Below are positions 23,638-37,114 of a stretch of 64,000 nucleotides of DNA, one piece after another. The position numbers and the translations under genes are program-made. The notes below the pieces were generated by a model, which saw nothing but the letters and a program-made list of their open reading frames with translations, searched no databases and was not told where the DNA came from. The DNA is from Glebionis coronaria (lineage: Eukaryota; Streptophyta; Magnoliopsida; Asterales; Asteraceae): the NCBI GenBank assembly GCA_025667525.1, contig CM046878.1, positions 84,402,196 through 84,466,195 of the forward strand, given 5' to 3'. Position 1 is the first letter of the stretch. Each line of letters starts with the position of its first letter.

Positions 23638-26600
23638 GGGGACGAAAAGGACAACCCTCATAACCACATTCGCCAATTTAATCGTCTCACCGCCACGTGC
23701 AAGTTTAAGGATGTTTCAAACGACTCGATTAAGATGATGCTTTTTCGGTATTCCTTAGCGGGGCCCGCAAAAATTTGGTTAGAGAAAGAGCCACCCAATT
23801 CTATATTGACGTGGAAGGATCTCGTTTCAAAATTCGTGAACCAATTTTTTCCGCCCTCTAAGACTACGCACTTGAAAAACGAGATTTCAAAGTTTTCGCA
23901 AGAGTATAATGAGAGTTTTTCAACGGCTTGGAATAGGTTTAAGGAAATGTTGCACGAATGTCCTCATCATGGTTTTTCCGACTTGCATCAAATAGACACG
24001 TTTTACAATGGCTTGAACGATCATGAGCGTGATTATCTTAATGCCGCCGCCGGTGGTAATTTTTTGTGTAAGACGGTCGAGGAAGCATTGTTAATCATTG
24101 AGAATAGGTCTAAGGTGTATAGTCCTCGTAGCACGTCAAGTGTTCGTAAGACTTCGTCTTCGCCTTCATTGTCACACACCGTTGATGCTTGCCAAGTCGA
24201 GGCTAATTTGGAGAACAAAATTTTTGATATAGTGAAAGGATTGTTAGTTGAGTTTAAAGTTGGTGAACAACCCGCTCCCGCTACGATTAAAGCGGTTGAG
24301 GTTTCTTGTATGTATTGTGGTGGAGCTCACGATTATTCCGAGTGCATTACCAACGGTGGTAACACTTCGAGTGCCTTCGCGGCTGCGGGAACTTATAACC
24401 AAAACGGTCAAGTTCCTCGCACTAATCAATTGACTCCACCGGGGTTTTCACCAAATCAAAATGCTAACAATTATCGAAACAATCAAGTTGGTTACCAAAG
24501 CAATCAAAGGAACAATTACAAGGGTAATAACAACTATGGGAATCAAGGGAGTAGTAGTAGCCAATTGCAAAATCAAAATCAAAACCGTAATTTTCAAAAC
24601 ACGAGTCAAGGTCTTCAAAATGTTTACACTAAAGAACTTCCAATGGACTTTGTGAATTACGCCACGGCAAATGATAAGATTTTGGAAAACATTCAAGAGC
24701 AATTGGCTAATCAAGCTAGGGACACGGCTAAAAACACTAAGGAATTGGCTAATTTTGTTAAAGAAAATCTTAGCATGAGGAATGAATTGAAAAATGATTT
24801 TGCTAACCAAATTCGAGGTCAAAACAACAAGATAGAGCAAAGTCATGCTAGGCTTGAACAAAGAATTGACCAAAAAGCCGCTAGTCAAGATTTGAAGTTT
24901 AATAGTTTTGATGCTAAGCTTAATGCAATTTTAGAAGCCGTAATGGGAAACAAAGCCTCTACTTCGAGTGGTCTACCTAGTAACACCGTTTCAAACCCGA
25001 AGGGAGAGATGAAAGTGATTACCACACGTAGTGGTAAGGCACTTAAGGAACCGACTCCTCAACCAATTACTCCAACGGTGGAGGAAATTGAGGAAGAACC
25101 CGAGGTGGTGGTCGAAAAGGAGCATATTTCAAGCCCACAAAGTACCGCTCATGCCACACCTACGGTCGACCCATTACCAATATTGGAACCCAAGATTCCA
25201 AAGGCTATGCCTATGCCCCAACCCACACCACCCTTGCCTTACCCATCGAGACTTAGGAAGGAGAAACGACAAGAGCGCGATAATTACCAATTTGAGCTTT
25301 TTATGAAAATGTTTCGTGATTTGCACTTTAATGTGAGTTTCGCCGATGCTTTGGTCATGATGCCTCGATTTGCCGCTAACTTTAAGAGTATGTTGAACAA
25401 CAAGGAAAAATTACACCAAATGTCTAGTTGTTCGTCGGTTTATCTTAATCGCATACCTCAAAAAGTCGGTGATCCCGGTAAATTTTTGATCCCTTGTGCC
25501 ATTCAAGATATGGAAGAATGCTATGCCTTGGCCGATCTTGGTGCTAGCATTAACTTGATGCCACTTGCAATCTTCAAGTCGCTCAATCTTCCTAATCTTA
25601 CTCCTTCACGAATGTCTATTGAGTTGGCCGACCATTCCACGATTCTTGCATGTGGTTTGGCGGAAGACGTTTTTGTGAAAGTGGGGAAGTTCTACTATCC
25701 CGTAGACTTTATTGTTGTTGACATCCCCACGGATCCTCAAGTTCCTCTTATTTTAGGTCGTTCGTTCTTAGATACGTCTATGGCTTTAATTGATGTGCAT
25801 GCTAGAAAGATCACCTTACGTTTCAACGACGAGGAACTTGTTATAAACGCAACTCAAAATTCTCAAATTTCTCATGTTTATTCCGTTGCTACCATAAACC
25901 TCGTTGATATGATCGACGTGGTTTGCGAGGAATTTTCACAAGAAGTTCTAGGTTTTGGTGATGAAGAAACTAGTGGCAATCCCACTATGTTAGATCCAAT
26001 TCTTGATAATTCGACACCAACCTTCACTCCTTTTGAAGGTGGTGGTTTTACGTTGGAAGAATTCGATGTTCCACGTACTTGTGACGAAGACCTTGACAAC
26101 GATGAGGACTTCTCGATTATCAAGGATTTTCTCAACGATTTCCTATTTCCTCCACCCGAGGAGGTTATGAGTATCGAGCCCAAATCTTCACTTGAGGAAC
26201 CACCTATTCTCGAGTTGAAAGATTTACCTCCTCACCTCGAATATGTCTATTTGGAGGAAGACGACAAGTTGCCGGTTATTATTGCGAAGGATCTTTCGAA
26301 TGATGAAAAAACCGCACTTGTCGATGTTCTTAAGGACCACAAAGGGGCGATTGCGTGGAAGTTATCCGACATTAAGGGAATCGATCCCAAGTTTTGTACC
26401 CACAAAATCTTAATGGAGGAGGATTTCAAGCCAACAATCCAAAGTCAAAGGAGGGTGAACCCCAAAATTCACGACGTCATCAAAAAGGAGGTCCTTAAAT
26501 TCCTTGACGCGGGAATGATTTACCCTATTTCCGATAGCCCTTGGGTGAGTCCTATTCATTGTGTCCCTAAAAAGGGAGGGATGACCGTTGTGCCAAAGGA

Positions 26601-27207
26601 TGCCAACGAGTTGATTCCCACTAGACTCGTGACCGGATGGAGAGTGTGCATTGACTATCGTAAGTTGAATGAAGCCACTCGAAAAGACCATTTTCCCTTG
26701 CCCTTCATGGACCAAATGTTGGAGCGTCTTGCGGGAAACGATTTCTATTGCTTTCTAGATGGTTTTTCCGATTACTTCCAAATTCCCATCGACCCTCGTG
26801 ATCAAGAAAAAACTACGTTTACGTGTCCATATGGAACGTTTGCCTATCGTAGAATGCCATTCGGACTTTGTAATGCACCGGGAACTTTTCAACGATGCAT
26901 GATGGCTATTTTTCATGATATGATCGAGAAGACGATGGAAGTCTTCATGGATGACTTTTCTGTGTTTGGTGATTCTTTCACTTCGTGTTTGTCGAACCTT
27001 GAGAGAATGTTAAAACGTTGTGAGGAAACCAAACTTGTGCTCAATTGGGAAAAGTGTCATTTTATGGTTAAGAGTGGAATCGTCTTAGGGCACAAGGTCT
27101 CGAAAGCGGGGATTGAGGTAGATCAAGCTAAGGTAGACGTCATCGCCAAATTACCTCATCCCAAAACCGTCAAGGGAGTTAGGAGTTTCCTAGGCCACGC
27201 GGGCTTT

Positions 27208-27210
27208 TAA
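27208..27210 (+). other. Nonsense codon in element B between RT and RNase H
   Basis: TAA falls directly after SFLGHAGF and before RRFIKDFSK, where Athila-like homologues have Tyr. One-base change from TAT or TAC. Confidence 0.9.
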
Positions 27211-28578
27211 CGTCGATTCATCAAGGATTTCTCGAAGATTTCTCGGCCCATTACACATCTTCTTGAAAAAGAGGCACGTTTTGTCTTTGACGAAGATTGT
27301 GTACAAGCCTTTGAGATCCTTAAGAAGAAACTTACCGAAGCTCCCATTCTTGTTGCTCCCAATTGGAACCTCCCCTTTGAGCTTATGTGTGATGCTAGTG
27401 ATTACGCCATTGGGGCCGTTTTGGGGCAACGTCATGATAAGCACTTCTTGCCTATTCACTATGCTAGCAAGACGATGACCGAGGCTCAACTTAAATACAC
27501 TACAACGGAAAAGGAGTTCCTTGCCGTGGTGTATGCATTTGAGAAATTCCGACCTTATCTCGTCTTGACAAAATGCATAGTGTATACGGACCACTCGGCT
27601 ATTAAGTATCTCATGGCAAAGCAAGATGCTAAGCCTAGATTACTTCGTTGGATTCTCCTCCTTCAAGAATTTGATCACACCATCGTTGACAAAAAAAGAG
27701 CCGAGAATCTAGCGGCCGATCATCTCTCTCGTTTAGAAGATCCTCACCAAAGTGTTTACGAGCCCAAGGAAATCACCGAAACATTTCCGCTCGAGACACT
27801 TGGTGTAGTGAATTCTAAGCTTGATTCTTCCACCCCATGGTTTGCGGATTTTGCAAGTTACCATGCGGGTAACTTCATCATTAAGGGTACGACGACTCAA
27901 CAAAAACGAAAATTCTTTCGTGATGTCAAGTTCTACTTTTGGAACGACCCTTACTTGTTTCGAACTTGTGCGGATCAAATCATCCGACATTGTGTATTTG
28001 GCACTGAAGCTTCTAACATCCTTAGAGCTTGCCATGAGGGACCCACGGGTGGTCACCACGGTGCTAATCTCACGACTAAAAAGGTGTTTGATGCCGGCTT
28101 CTTTTGGCCTACTATTTACCGAGATGCACAAGATCTTGTGAAGTCTTGTGATTCATGCCAACGACAAGGAAAAGCCTCACAAAAAGATGAAATGCCACAA
28201 AATATCATTCAAGTGTGTGAGATCTTTGACGTTTGGGGTATAGACTTTATGGGGCCGTACCCATCATCTCGTGGTAATAAGTACATTCTCGTTGCGGTTG
28301 ACTACCTTTCTAAGTGGGTGGAGGCAAAGGCCTTGCCCACCAATGATGCTCGTGTGGTAGTCAAGTTTTTGAAGCAATTGTTCTCTCGGTTTGGAACCCC
28401 TCGTGCTATCATAAGCGATTGTGGAACCCATTTTTGTAACGACCAATTTGAAAGGGTTCTAAAGAAATATGGGGTTACACATCGGCTTTCTACGACTTAT
28501 CACCCACAAACGAGTGGGCAAGTCGAGGTTTCAAACCGAGCGTTGAAGAGGATCTTGGAGAGATCCGTTGGGGAAAAC

Positions 28579-28581
28579 TGA
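28579..28581 (+). other. Nonsense codon in element B integrase
   Basis: TGA follows RSVGEN and precedes [17 protein letters not shown], beyond the catalytic Glu. The frame is the same on both sides. Confidence 0.9.
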
Positions 28582-29498
28582 CAATCTTGGTCGGATAAGT
28601 TGGACGATGCTTTATGGGCCTTTAGGACCGCTCATAAGACACCCATTGGGTGCACTCCCTATAAGCTTGTGTATGGAAAGAATTGTCATTTGCCTATCGA
28701 GTTAGAACACAAGGCTTATTGGGCCCTAAAGCATTGTAATGATGATATGGAGACCGCGGGAAAACACCGGAAAATGCAATTAAATGAATTGGATGAATTA
28801 AGGGATATTGCTTATGAAAATTCATTGATTTACAAAGAGAAAACTAAAAAGTTGCATGATTCTAAAATTAAAAACCGGGTTTTTAACATTGGGGATCAAG
28901 TTTTGCTTTTTAATTCTAGATTGAAAATCTTTTCCGGTAATTTGAAATCCCGTTGGTCCGGTCCATTCACCGTGACTCAAGTGTTTCCATATGGGACCAT
29001 CGAGCTAGCTCAAGATGATGGTCCTAACTTCAAGGTGAATGGACATAGGTTGAAGCACTACCTTGGCGGGGAAGTTCCATCCTTGAACTACCTCGACCAA
29101 GTCACCTTCCCCAATGATAATTAGTATTGAGGGGATCGAGTCGAGCTCATGACTCGGTAATCAAAAACGAGGTGCCTCGTGGGGGAGTCCCATGCTTATC
29201 CATGTACATATTATAGCTTTCTTATGTAGCTTACGTGTGGGGATTTGTGCCCTTCCAACCTTTGTTCCGTGGTTGTTTGTGATATGTGGTTTTTAGATCA
29301 TGATCTTCACGATTGGAGCCTCTCGTGTTCGTTTTATGGGAGCACTCGATCGTTTGCTTTGGAGACATTTCTCAATATCCATGATATATCCTTTTGATGT
29401 TCTAACCTTAGGTTTATAGCACACTTCATAAACGGCTATTAATTTATTGGTTACACCCTTTCCATGCTAGATTAGGCATTCGACTACGTCTCTAGTAT

Positions 29499-29561
29499 GG
29501 GGGTGTTTGCACCCCTAGACTCGAAACATTGAGGACAATGTTTAACTTTAGTATAGGGGGG
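29499..29561 (+). promoter_or_regulatory. Conserved double hairpin plus G6 tract in element B
   Basis: A GGGGGTG/CACCCC hairpin, then an 8-bp stem AAACATTG/CAATGTTT with AGGA loop, then 12 bases, then GGGGGG. The same order and the same 12-base gap occur in element C on its sense strand. It may be an internal polypurine tract or an RNA structure; function is inference. Confidence 0.7.
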
Positions 29562-30930
29562 TGAATAGATACTTGCCTTGCCAAACCTTCACGCTTTCCA
29601 AAGTTTATGTTTTGTTTATCGTTTTGTTGCAAAATAAGGCTAAAAATGGCCAAATTTTAAATTTTTCTCATGTTTTATAAGTGTTTGAAGACACGAATGT
29701 AGGTTTTCCGATGGCAAGAATAAGAGTAATTTTTGACTCGACCGTGCGTGTTGAGCACTTAGCTTTGATTCCTTAACTACACATTAGGCTAAGTCTCTTA
29801 AATGAGGACGAGAAATGATAGAGTTAATTATAAGTTACTATGCTAAACGTAGAGTACTCGTATTCTTTCAAAAACTCATGTGTTCTCGTAGTTTGCTTAT
29901 TCTCCCTTCGCATGTAAATATTTTTTGCTTAATAAATATTGACTTAGCGGTTTAGTTAGGATTGTTGGGTTTCTAGTCTTTTCTAGTAGCTTCCGTGTAA
30001 TTAAATTGGGAAGACATTAAGGTATCGCCAGCGTCACGGTTTTGAAGTATTGGCACCCGAATAATCGAAAGCTTCACCCAATAATAAGATTTCAAGTGCT
30101 CACCTAAATCAAGCAAACAATTTGAAGCCCTACAAGGCCTAAAATCTATGCAAAAATTGAAAGTGAATCAAGCCTTAATCTTCGAAGCTTTAAAGATCCA
30201 AAATTCGCTTTAGCGTGAGGATATACGTCTTTGGCTAATAAAACCACCGATGAGGCGGATAATAAAAGGCAAGGCAAGACCGAAGTCATAATAAAAGCTT
30301 CATGGCGAAGTTGAATAAAAGATGGAGGTAAACCAAAGATAATAAGGCCCTTCCGTTAGGGGGCGTATAAAAGTATTGGTAATAAGTCTCATGTTCAAAA
30401 CCATTATAAAACCGTGTTTATCGATTCTTCTTGTTGACTTAATTTTTTGACATCGTTGTCTATTAGGAGGGGTTATTGATTTAATGGTCTTAGTTACACC
30501 ATTAGGACTCTATTTTTAGACCTAAATCTCTATTATCGCATAAGTCAATGATGTATCCTCGTGAAACATTCAAGACAAAATAAAATATAAGAGATACAAC
30601 TTAGGAATAATGGGAGGATAAGTACGTGATTAGGGCATATGAGTAGTGTTAGCATTACTAACTTATAATGACATGATCTCGTTGCACGCTTAGCATGGAA
30701 TTGGAGTGAAAATCGAGGACGATGAAATTATTTCTAACGAAGCATTCACGTGTTCTTGTTCTATGAACCTAAACGTCCCATTTTGCGATGAAAATCATAC
30801 ATTATGTCTATAACACAAGTAGTAGTAGTAGTGTAGCTAGTTTATCATTTCAATAAAGTGAATAAAATTAAATTTTGGAGATGCTATGATACTTTATTCT
30901 AGCATTGCGTGAGGGCACGGCAATGGTTTA

Positions 30931-30941
30931 GTATGGGGGAG
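30931..30941 (+). other. Polypurine tract of element B
   Basis: GTATGGGGGAG directly abuts the TGATGAGAC start of the 3' LTR, the position required for plus-strand priming. Confidence 0.8.
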
Positions 30942-31719
30942 TGATGAGACTGCTTTTATACATAGTCTCATCGTCCAATTAGGGCTTAAAATGCATTAAA
31001 TATCATCAAAATACCCAAATATATGCTTGTGTTTGTTGCTTTGTGTATTTTAGGTACGGATATTGAGAAAATGACAAAAGATCACAAGAATCAATCAAAA
31101 ACGAACACGGGAAACGAAGCCGCACGATGAACCAAGCCCTAATGAAGAATTTTCCAAAGAAAACCCTTGAAGATTTGAAGAATATTGAAGATTGGTCCTC
31201 CAAGTTTGAAGAATTGACACTTTATACCCTTGTATCTTCATAATTACAAGTTTGGTCCCTAAAGTTTGTCAAAATTACAAAAAGGACCCTTAACTTTGAA
31301 GAATTGGCAAATTTAGTCCCTCAACAAAACTAAATTGTCAATAATGGTCCTCCAAGAAGTCAACAAACAAGTCAAAGCCTTGAAGTTTGAAAACATGTCA
31401 AAATCAGTCCTTGGAATATGAAGAAATTGCATGTTTAGTCCTTGTTTCAAGTTTATAAACAAATTGTGCCAAATTTGACAAGTGTTTGAAAGATATAACA
31501 AAAGGAAATGGGTTTTGGGCTGTTTAATGTGAAGTGCAAAAGCTTTGGGAGTCCAGGGACCTAACTTGGCCAGAGAACAAACTCCCATCCACCAACCAAT
31601 ACTCGCCACCTCACCCTCCACTCACTCCTCCACCAATCATATTCATCTCTTCCACCACGTCAGCATTCCACCCACCACTTTTTAAACAGATTTATTTAAC
31701 TTAATATTAAGGTGGGAAA

Positions 31720-34700
31720 TGTGACAATCCGTCAATTTACGATTGATATTTTATTCTCGAATATTATTTAAAAACATTATTTTAATGTTACAATATGAAC
31801 TCACTTATTTTTGGGAAGAAATTTGGATTTACGTCTTGAAGTAGCATCGACTACGTCTAAACCGGAGGATTCAACGTTACGTGCTTACGTTTACATACAC
31901 CGTTTTGGTGACAGTCCGACATTTCAGAAAATAAATTTATCCGTGAATATTATTTTGGAGTTTTAAATTTGTGTTGGTTCATAAACTCACAAATTTACGA
32001 GAAGAGATTAGGACTTACGGTTTTATTTTAACGTCCTTTACGACTAAACCGGAAACCCTAGGATTACGTATTTACGTTTTCGAACTCCGTTTTTGATGAG
32101 ACAATTTTTATTAGATTCTTTTTGTGACGTTGATTCATAATTTATAAAAACGTCTTTCGTAAAACGACCCGAGGGCACGCAAATCGAGGAAACTAGAATC
32201 GAGGAGTACCCGTAAATAAATGGGATGAGACAAGTGGGACACTTGTCCCACCCCACTCCCAAAACCGGCCAAACTAGTTACTTAACACCATGAGGTGTCA
32301 AGTTGTAAACTACAAGACTTACACTTGTCTTAGCTTACCATGTAAGCCTTTCACAACATCAAAACCATCAACCAAAACCACACACTCTCATTTCTTACAT
32401 GCAAACAACTTACAACTCTCTCACTCTCTCTAGAAATGCCGTCCCACACTCCACCATAACACCCATTTTGATCTTAAATTAACCATGAAATCCCATGTTG
32501 TTCATACACATGTTGATGCTCTCTTGAAGCTCTCTTGAATGGTGGTAATTATAACATCCATGGAGGAGTTTTTATGATGTCTTAGGGCTGATTTTCCACA
32601 AGGTTTCTATGAAGAATGGTGGTCATGAAGGTGGTCTTGGCTATGCACAAGTTTCTCCATCCAAATCCATGTCAATCTCATAACCTACATCAACTTGGTG
32701 GTATAAAGATTGTCCTCCTCATCTTCTTAATATTTTGATTATTTAAACATGTATTTTATTTCCTATTGTATATATTTATGATGATTATATGATGATAAAA
32801 ATATTATGTGGGGATTTGTTGTTGATAATCATGGATAAAAAGATGAAAAACTATAAGAAACAAGTCTAAAATCTTGTCTAAATATGTTGGCTGTGTAAAA
32901 CAGTAAATAAACAGGTCATGGACTGATAATATGATGAAGTAGAATCTATTTACAGTAAGCTATGGGTCTTGTACACATGTGAGAGTTGGCCATGCAATGG
33001 AATCAAAATAATGAGTGAGATATGATCAAAACAAGTTTAGGGTATAAATCTGAAGTTACTGTTTTGGACGATTTTTAGAAAATATTTAGAAAATGATTCA
33101 ACAGTAGCTATAAGAGAGTTAAATATAGCACATATCATGTAGTTTATGTGATAAAAATTTGAGCTTCTATCTCCATGTAGAACTCAAGATATGGCAGTTT
33201 TGGTGAAGATGAAGTTAAAAATCAGATTTTTGGAAATTAAAGAATAATACTATTATATAAGCACTCACATTATAATGTATAAAATGTAAAAATATAAACC
33301 CACTAACTTATAAAACTTATTTATATAAATGTATAAAAGGTTAATTAAATGGGTAAATTATATAAATGGTGGTAAAATAATATTTATAAGTAATAAAAAC
33401 TATAAACTTGATTTTTACGACTTTTTCGGCTATCGCCGTGAAATTAACGTTTTTCGCCAAATAAAACTTAGACGACCAAACCCGTCTAATGTAAAGTTTA
33501 TAAAAGCCATATACTGATGTATAGGTAACTAATACAAGTAAAAATCGATAAAACCCGAACTATAGGGCATACGGACATTAACAAGTTAAATAAACATATT
33601 GGACTAATAAATGGACTAAATAGGATAAAAACTTGTAAAAAGAATCTATTGGGCTTAACCCATTTAGGCACAACTTGGAAAGTATACATACTGATAATAT
33701 AGGTACAAAATGGATTAAAATAAGTTAAATAACTTATAATAAGCTTATTGGACTTAAGACACGTAAACGGGTAAAACTAGTAAACTAATATAAAAGTTAT
33801 CGACATATAACACTAAAAGGAGTAAACGAGAATATGTAAACCCACTTGATCATCATATATATAATCATCATATGTATACATACTTGTTATTTTTATAAAG
33901 TCATTGGACATGAGTCTAAGACCGAGTATTATTTGTCTAGGTTTCCGTGATTGAAGCACGTACCGTACGTCTGAATTGCCGATAACCCGCCTTCCCACAT
34001 CAACGTGAGTTCATAGCCTCACACTCTTTTAAATGTTTTTATAAATGTTTTATAAACCCGCGAGGGAGATAACATGTTAGTTTTATAAAATAGGACACCA
34101 TTTGTCCCGATTGTTTGTTTATTGATTTTGGACCCGAATGATTGAATGACCCGATTGTATGACCCGATAAATGATTAATGGACCCGATAGATGAAATTAA
34201 ATGGATTATTAAAGTTAGGTTATGTCACTAAAAGTCCCATTAGCATGAATTGTGAACAACCAGGAGTTGGTAGACGCTTATGCATTTAATAGTACTATTT
34301 GGGGACGATCACCCCAGTTCGCGCCTTGACGGTTGATCCCCGTCGTGCCACATTGATTGGTAAGCGAATTTATGTATGAGAAGATTTCCATAGCGTGACC
34401 TTTGTGACGACACACTACTTTAGATGGGCAAAATTGGTATCGGGTTAGCTACCCGTTGTTGGTTTAGTAAGGTAACAATGTCATGCGGCTTGTAGTAATC
34501 CAAAATTAACGAAATACTAATAGACGCTCCGAATTATGATGTATTGCCTGACTAGCAATACAGGGTCATACTATTGATATTATGTTTGTGTTTTGGTTTT
34601 CATAACCATATTCATATAACGAATTTTATTTGAATTTATACGACGTCATAAGACGTATTGTATGATGTTTTTACGACATTGGCTCGTATAATAATTTTTA

Positions 34701-35222
34701 AGGCAAATGCCTATATTATGATTTTCGATAAGGATTTGTATAAAATGACTTTGGCTATTTTATGGCCTATTACAAAGATTTGTATAAAATGATTTTGGCT
34801 ATTTTACGGCCTATTACAATGATTTGTACGAATTGATTTTTGGTACTAATTTTATACCAAAGTTATATCGATGGAATTTATTAAACTCTATGAATCCACT
34901 CGGCGTTATCGCTGACCTTTTCTTTTAACATGTTTTATCTCAGGTACTTGAAGGTAATTCTCGGGAAGACGACAAGAATTCATGGCCCGCACTTAAACAA
35001 TATTTTTCCATTCAAACACTTTGTAAAACTTTTGTATGAAATGTAATGACTTGGGACCAATGTAACTTTGATGTTTATGAATGGAAATGATTTATTATTA
35101 AACGACGCGATTCTTATGCGTTGTCTATGATGTGAGTAATGTGCTATCCCGTAACACCAACTAGTCTTCCGCTGTATTGAGTTGTATAAATTTGGGGGTG
35201 TTACAGTTTGGTACCAGAGCTC
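31720..35222 (+). mobile_element. A-family LTR plus primer site, truncated insertion in element B
   Basis: 31720-35205 is an A-family LTR (3486 bp, TGTGACAATCC to GGTGTTACA), clearly more diverged from both element A LTRs than those are from each other. It is followed by GTTTGGTACCAGAGCTC, the A primer-site region, and then breaks straight into B sequence at 35223. There is no matching target-site duplication. The element interior, its second LTR and 181 bp of B were therefore lost, with a 2-bp TC overlap at the join. Confidence 0.9.
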
Positions 35223-37039
35223 CCATGTGCTCTCCCCAGCTGTGCCCTGCCCCACAACTTCACATGAAGACGAATCTTTCAGAAGATCAACAATCCTCCT
35301 TCACTCCTTGCTCCCAAAGGATTCTACAAACGGCCAAGATCAATTCTCACAACTGGCATCTTTGCTATAGTCCAAAACATTCACATGGTGATCTTGACGA
35401 AAAGTTTCAAAAAGGCATATGCTGAGCATCTTCAAAGGGCAAAGTAGGAAGATTACACATTAGGGTTTAGCATTATTTTCCAGCTTTCTAGAATCAATGT
35501 AAGGCTATTTAAAGCCATAGGGACTTAGCATTAGTTTTTTCTTAGCTTTTACTTTTTCTCCTGGTTCAAGCCTTGTAAATCCGTTTTATTTATTGAAATA
35601 AAATTGGTATTGAGTGTTGAAGAGAAAAGAATCAGCCATTTTACATTTCTGCATTTAATTTCCAAGTTCAATTTCAATTTAAGTTTTCTGTTTTAACTCA
35701 AGTTTTTAAATTTCTGAAATTTGGTCCAAGAGCTTAAAGCTGATATCATAGGCCTGATAATCTTGTAGATTATCAAGTTTATGTGAGGAATTAAGCTTTT
35801 GTTGATTTAGTGGTTAGTAACATTCCCAAGTAAAAAAACAGGTAAAAAAAGAGAAATCAGTTTTTTCTTATTCTTCAAATAAGCCATAGACAGCTTAATA
35901 AATAAGCTTGTTTTTAGCTTATTTGCTTTATGAACAACAACCTTGTGCTTTACCTTTTTCTTAGCAGCATTTCACAACCATCCAGTTAGAAGATATTAAG
36001 GGGTGTGTGTGTCAATAGTGACCACCCCCCATTCTCTTTACTTGGCTTACTTGTTCATTAGTCCAAGGTTCAGCATCAGGCCCCAGCCTGATTGGAGGTG
36101 GTTTATCAACCACCGAGGAACTTGGATGTAAGTCCATCAAGGTAGAATCTTGTTTCATTTTTATTTTTCTCAAAAGTTCAGTTTATGTGATTTTGTATGA
36201 ATTTTGTGCGAAAGTGTTTATGTGTGTTCTATTGGTTTGATTTTGCTGATTTTTGTGTGTTATGCATGTTAGGATTGTTAGGAATCAGTTTAAAGTTGTT
36301 ATGAAAGGATTTGGTTTGTGAAAATCTTGCTTTGCAGTTTTAAGGGGTGTTTGGATTTGTGTTTTAATCTGATTGTGTGGCTAATTTGTGAAGCAAAAAC
36401 GTGTTTAATACTTTCAAGAGGGTAGAAATAGGTAGTGTGTAGTTTTGTTTTCAATTTGGTACAAGTTTGAAGCAAAGTGAGTGATAAAAAAAGGGAAAAG
36501 GATAGCATAAAACTGCATAATCATTTTTCTGCTTATTTTGTGAAAAATTTCCTCATCAAGTCTTGTTAATTGTTAGATCTTAGGGTGTTTAAGGTTTGTT
36601 GATTGATTTTATGCCATGTGTTTAGTTTGTGTGCAAGTTTTTTGGACTTTGAAACTCATTTTTGTGCATTCAACTAGCAACAAACACCCACAGACCCTTT
36701 GTTTTATATCAGCAACTGGCATTTGCTTATTTGTGCTTGTTTGAGTTGAATTTGTGCTCTCTTGTGCTTGTATTTGACTCCTTGTACTCCAAAGAGTACA
36801 AGGGTGCCCCTGTTGTCCAAAAATCAACACCAGATTCATCAATCCAAGCCCCTCTTGGATTTAATTCACAAGTGAAGAATAAAGCATTGCTTGTGTTCTT
36901 GAAAAGTCCCAACTGGGCACGTTTTGGTTTCAAATTTTGCTTTAATCTTGATAAAGTTGAAATTGGATTTGTGTTTTTAAGCTTAAAAGGTTACTGGATT
37001 TGAGTTTAAAAGTAAAAAAAAAAAAAAGTTTTGCAAAAA

Positions 37040-37114
37040 GGCACACCCTGCCCGGACTCGAACACGCGACCTTGTGTTCCAAGGAGTAGCGTGTTTACCA
37101 GTGATCTAGATGGC
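37040..37114 (-). repeat. tRNA-derived segment in element B 3' LTR
   Basis: Second copy of the antisense tRNA-like segment at 21366-21440. It has the same A-box-like and B-box-like blocks (B box GTTCGAGTCC, here followed by GGGC), with a few substitutions. Confidence 0.6.

Larger units (their letters stand above)
23386..29124 (+). pseudogene. Element B gag-pol polyprotein, single frame with three nonsense codons
   Basis: The start is the ATG at 23386 (MQTRSK, the usual Athila-like gag start). All 1,913 codons are in one frame. The gag core runs about 23500-24110 (IRQFNRLTATC, ACNGL-type DTFYNGLNDHERDYLNAAAGG). The zinc knuckle CMYCGGAHDYSEC (CX2CX3HX4C) is at 24307-24345. Protease has LADLGASINLMP near 25528-25563 and PLILGRSFLD near 25745. 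RT spans about 26400-27200 with FMDD near 26944-26955. RNase H begins with [14 protein letters not shown] near 27388 and has [10 protein letters not shown] near 27580. The integrase zinc domain is near 28030-28170, and the catalytic Asp, Asp, Glu are at 28243, 28417 and 28525. Stops are TGA 23635, TAA 27208 and TGA 28579. It would otherwise encode a complete enzyme set. Confidence 0.95.
29125..30941 (+). other. Element B 3' non-coding region
   Basis: This is 1.8 kb with no long ORF. It carries a G-rich hairpin (29499-29515), an AAACATTG/CAATGTTT stem-loop (29524-29543), a G6 tract (29556-29561) and three blocks shared with element C (29804-29836, 30553-30616, 30628-30690). The polypurine tract GTATGGGGGAG directly precedes the 3' LTR. 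Confidence 0.8.
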
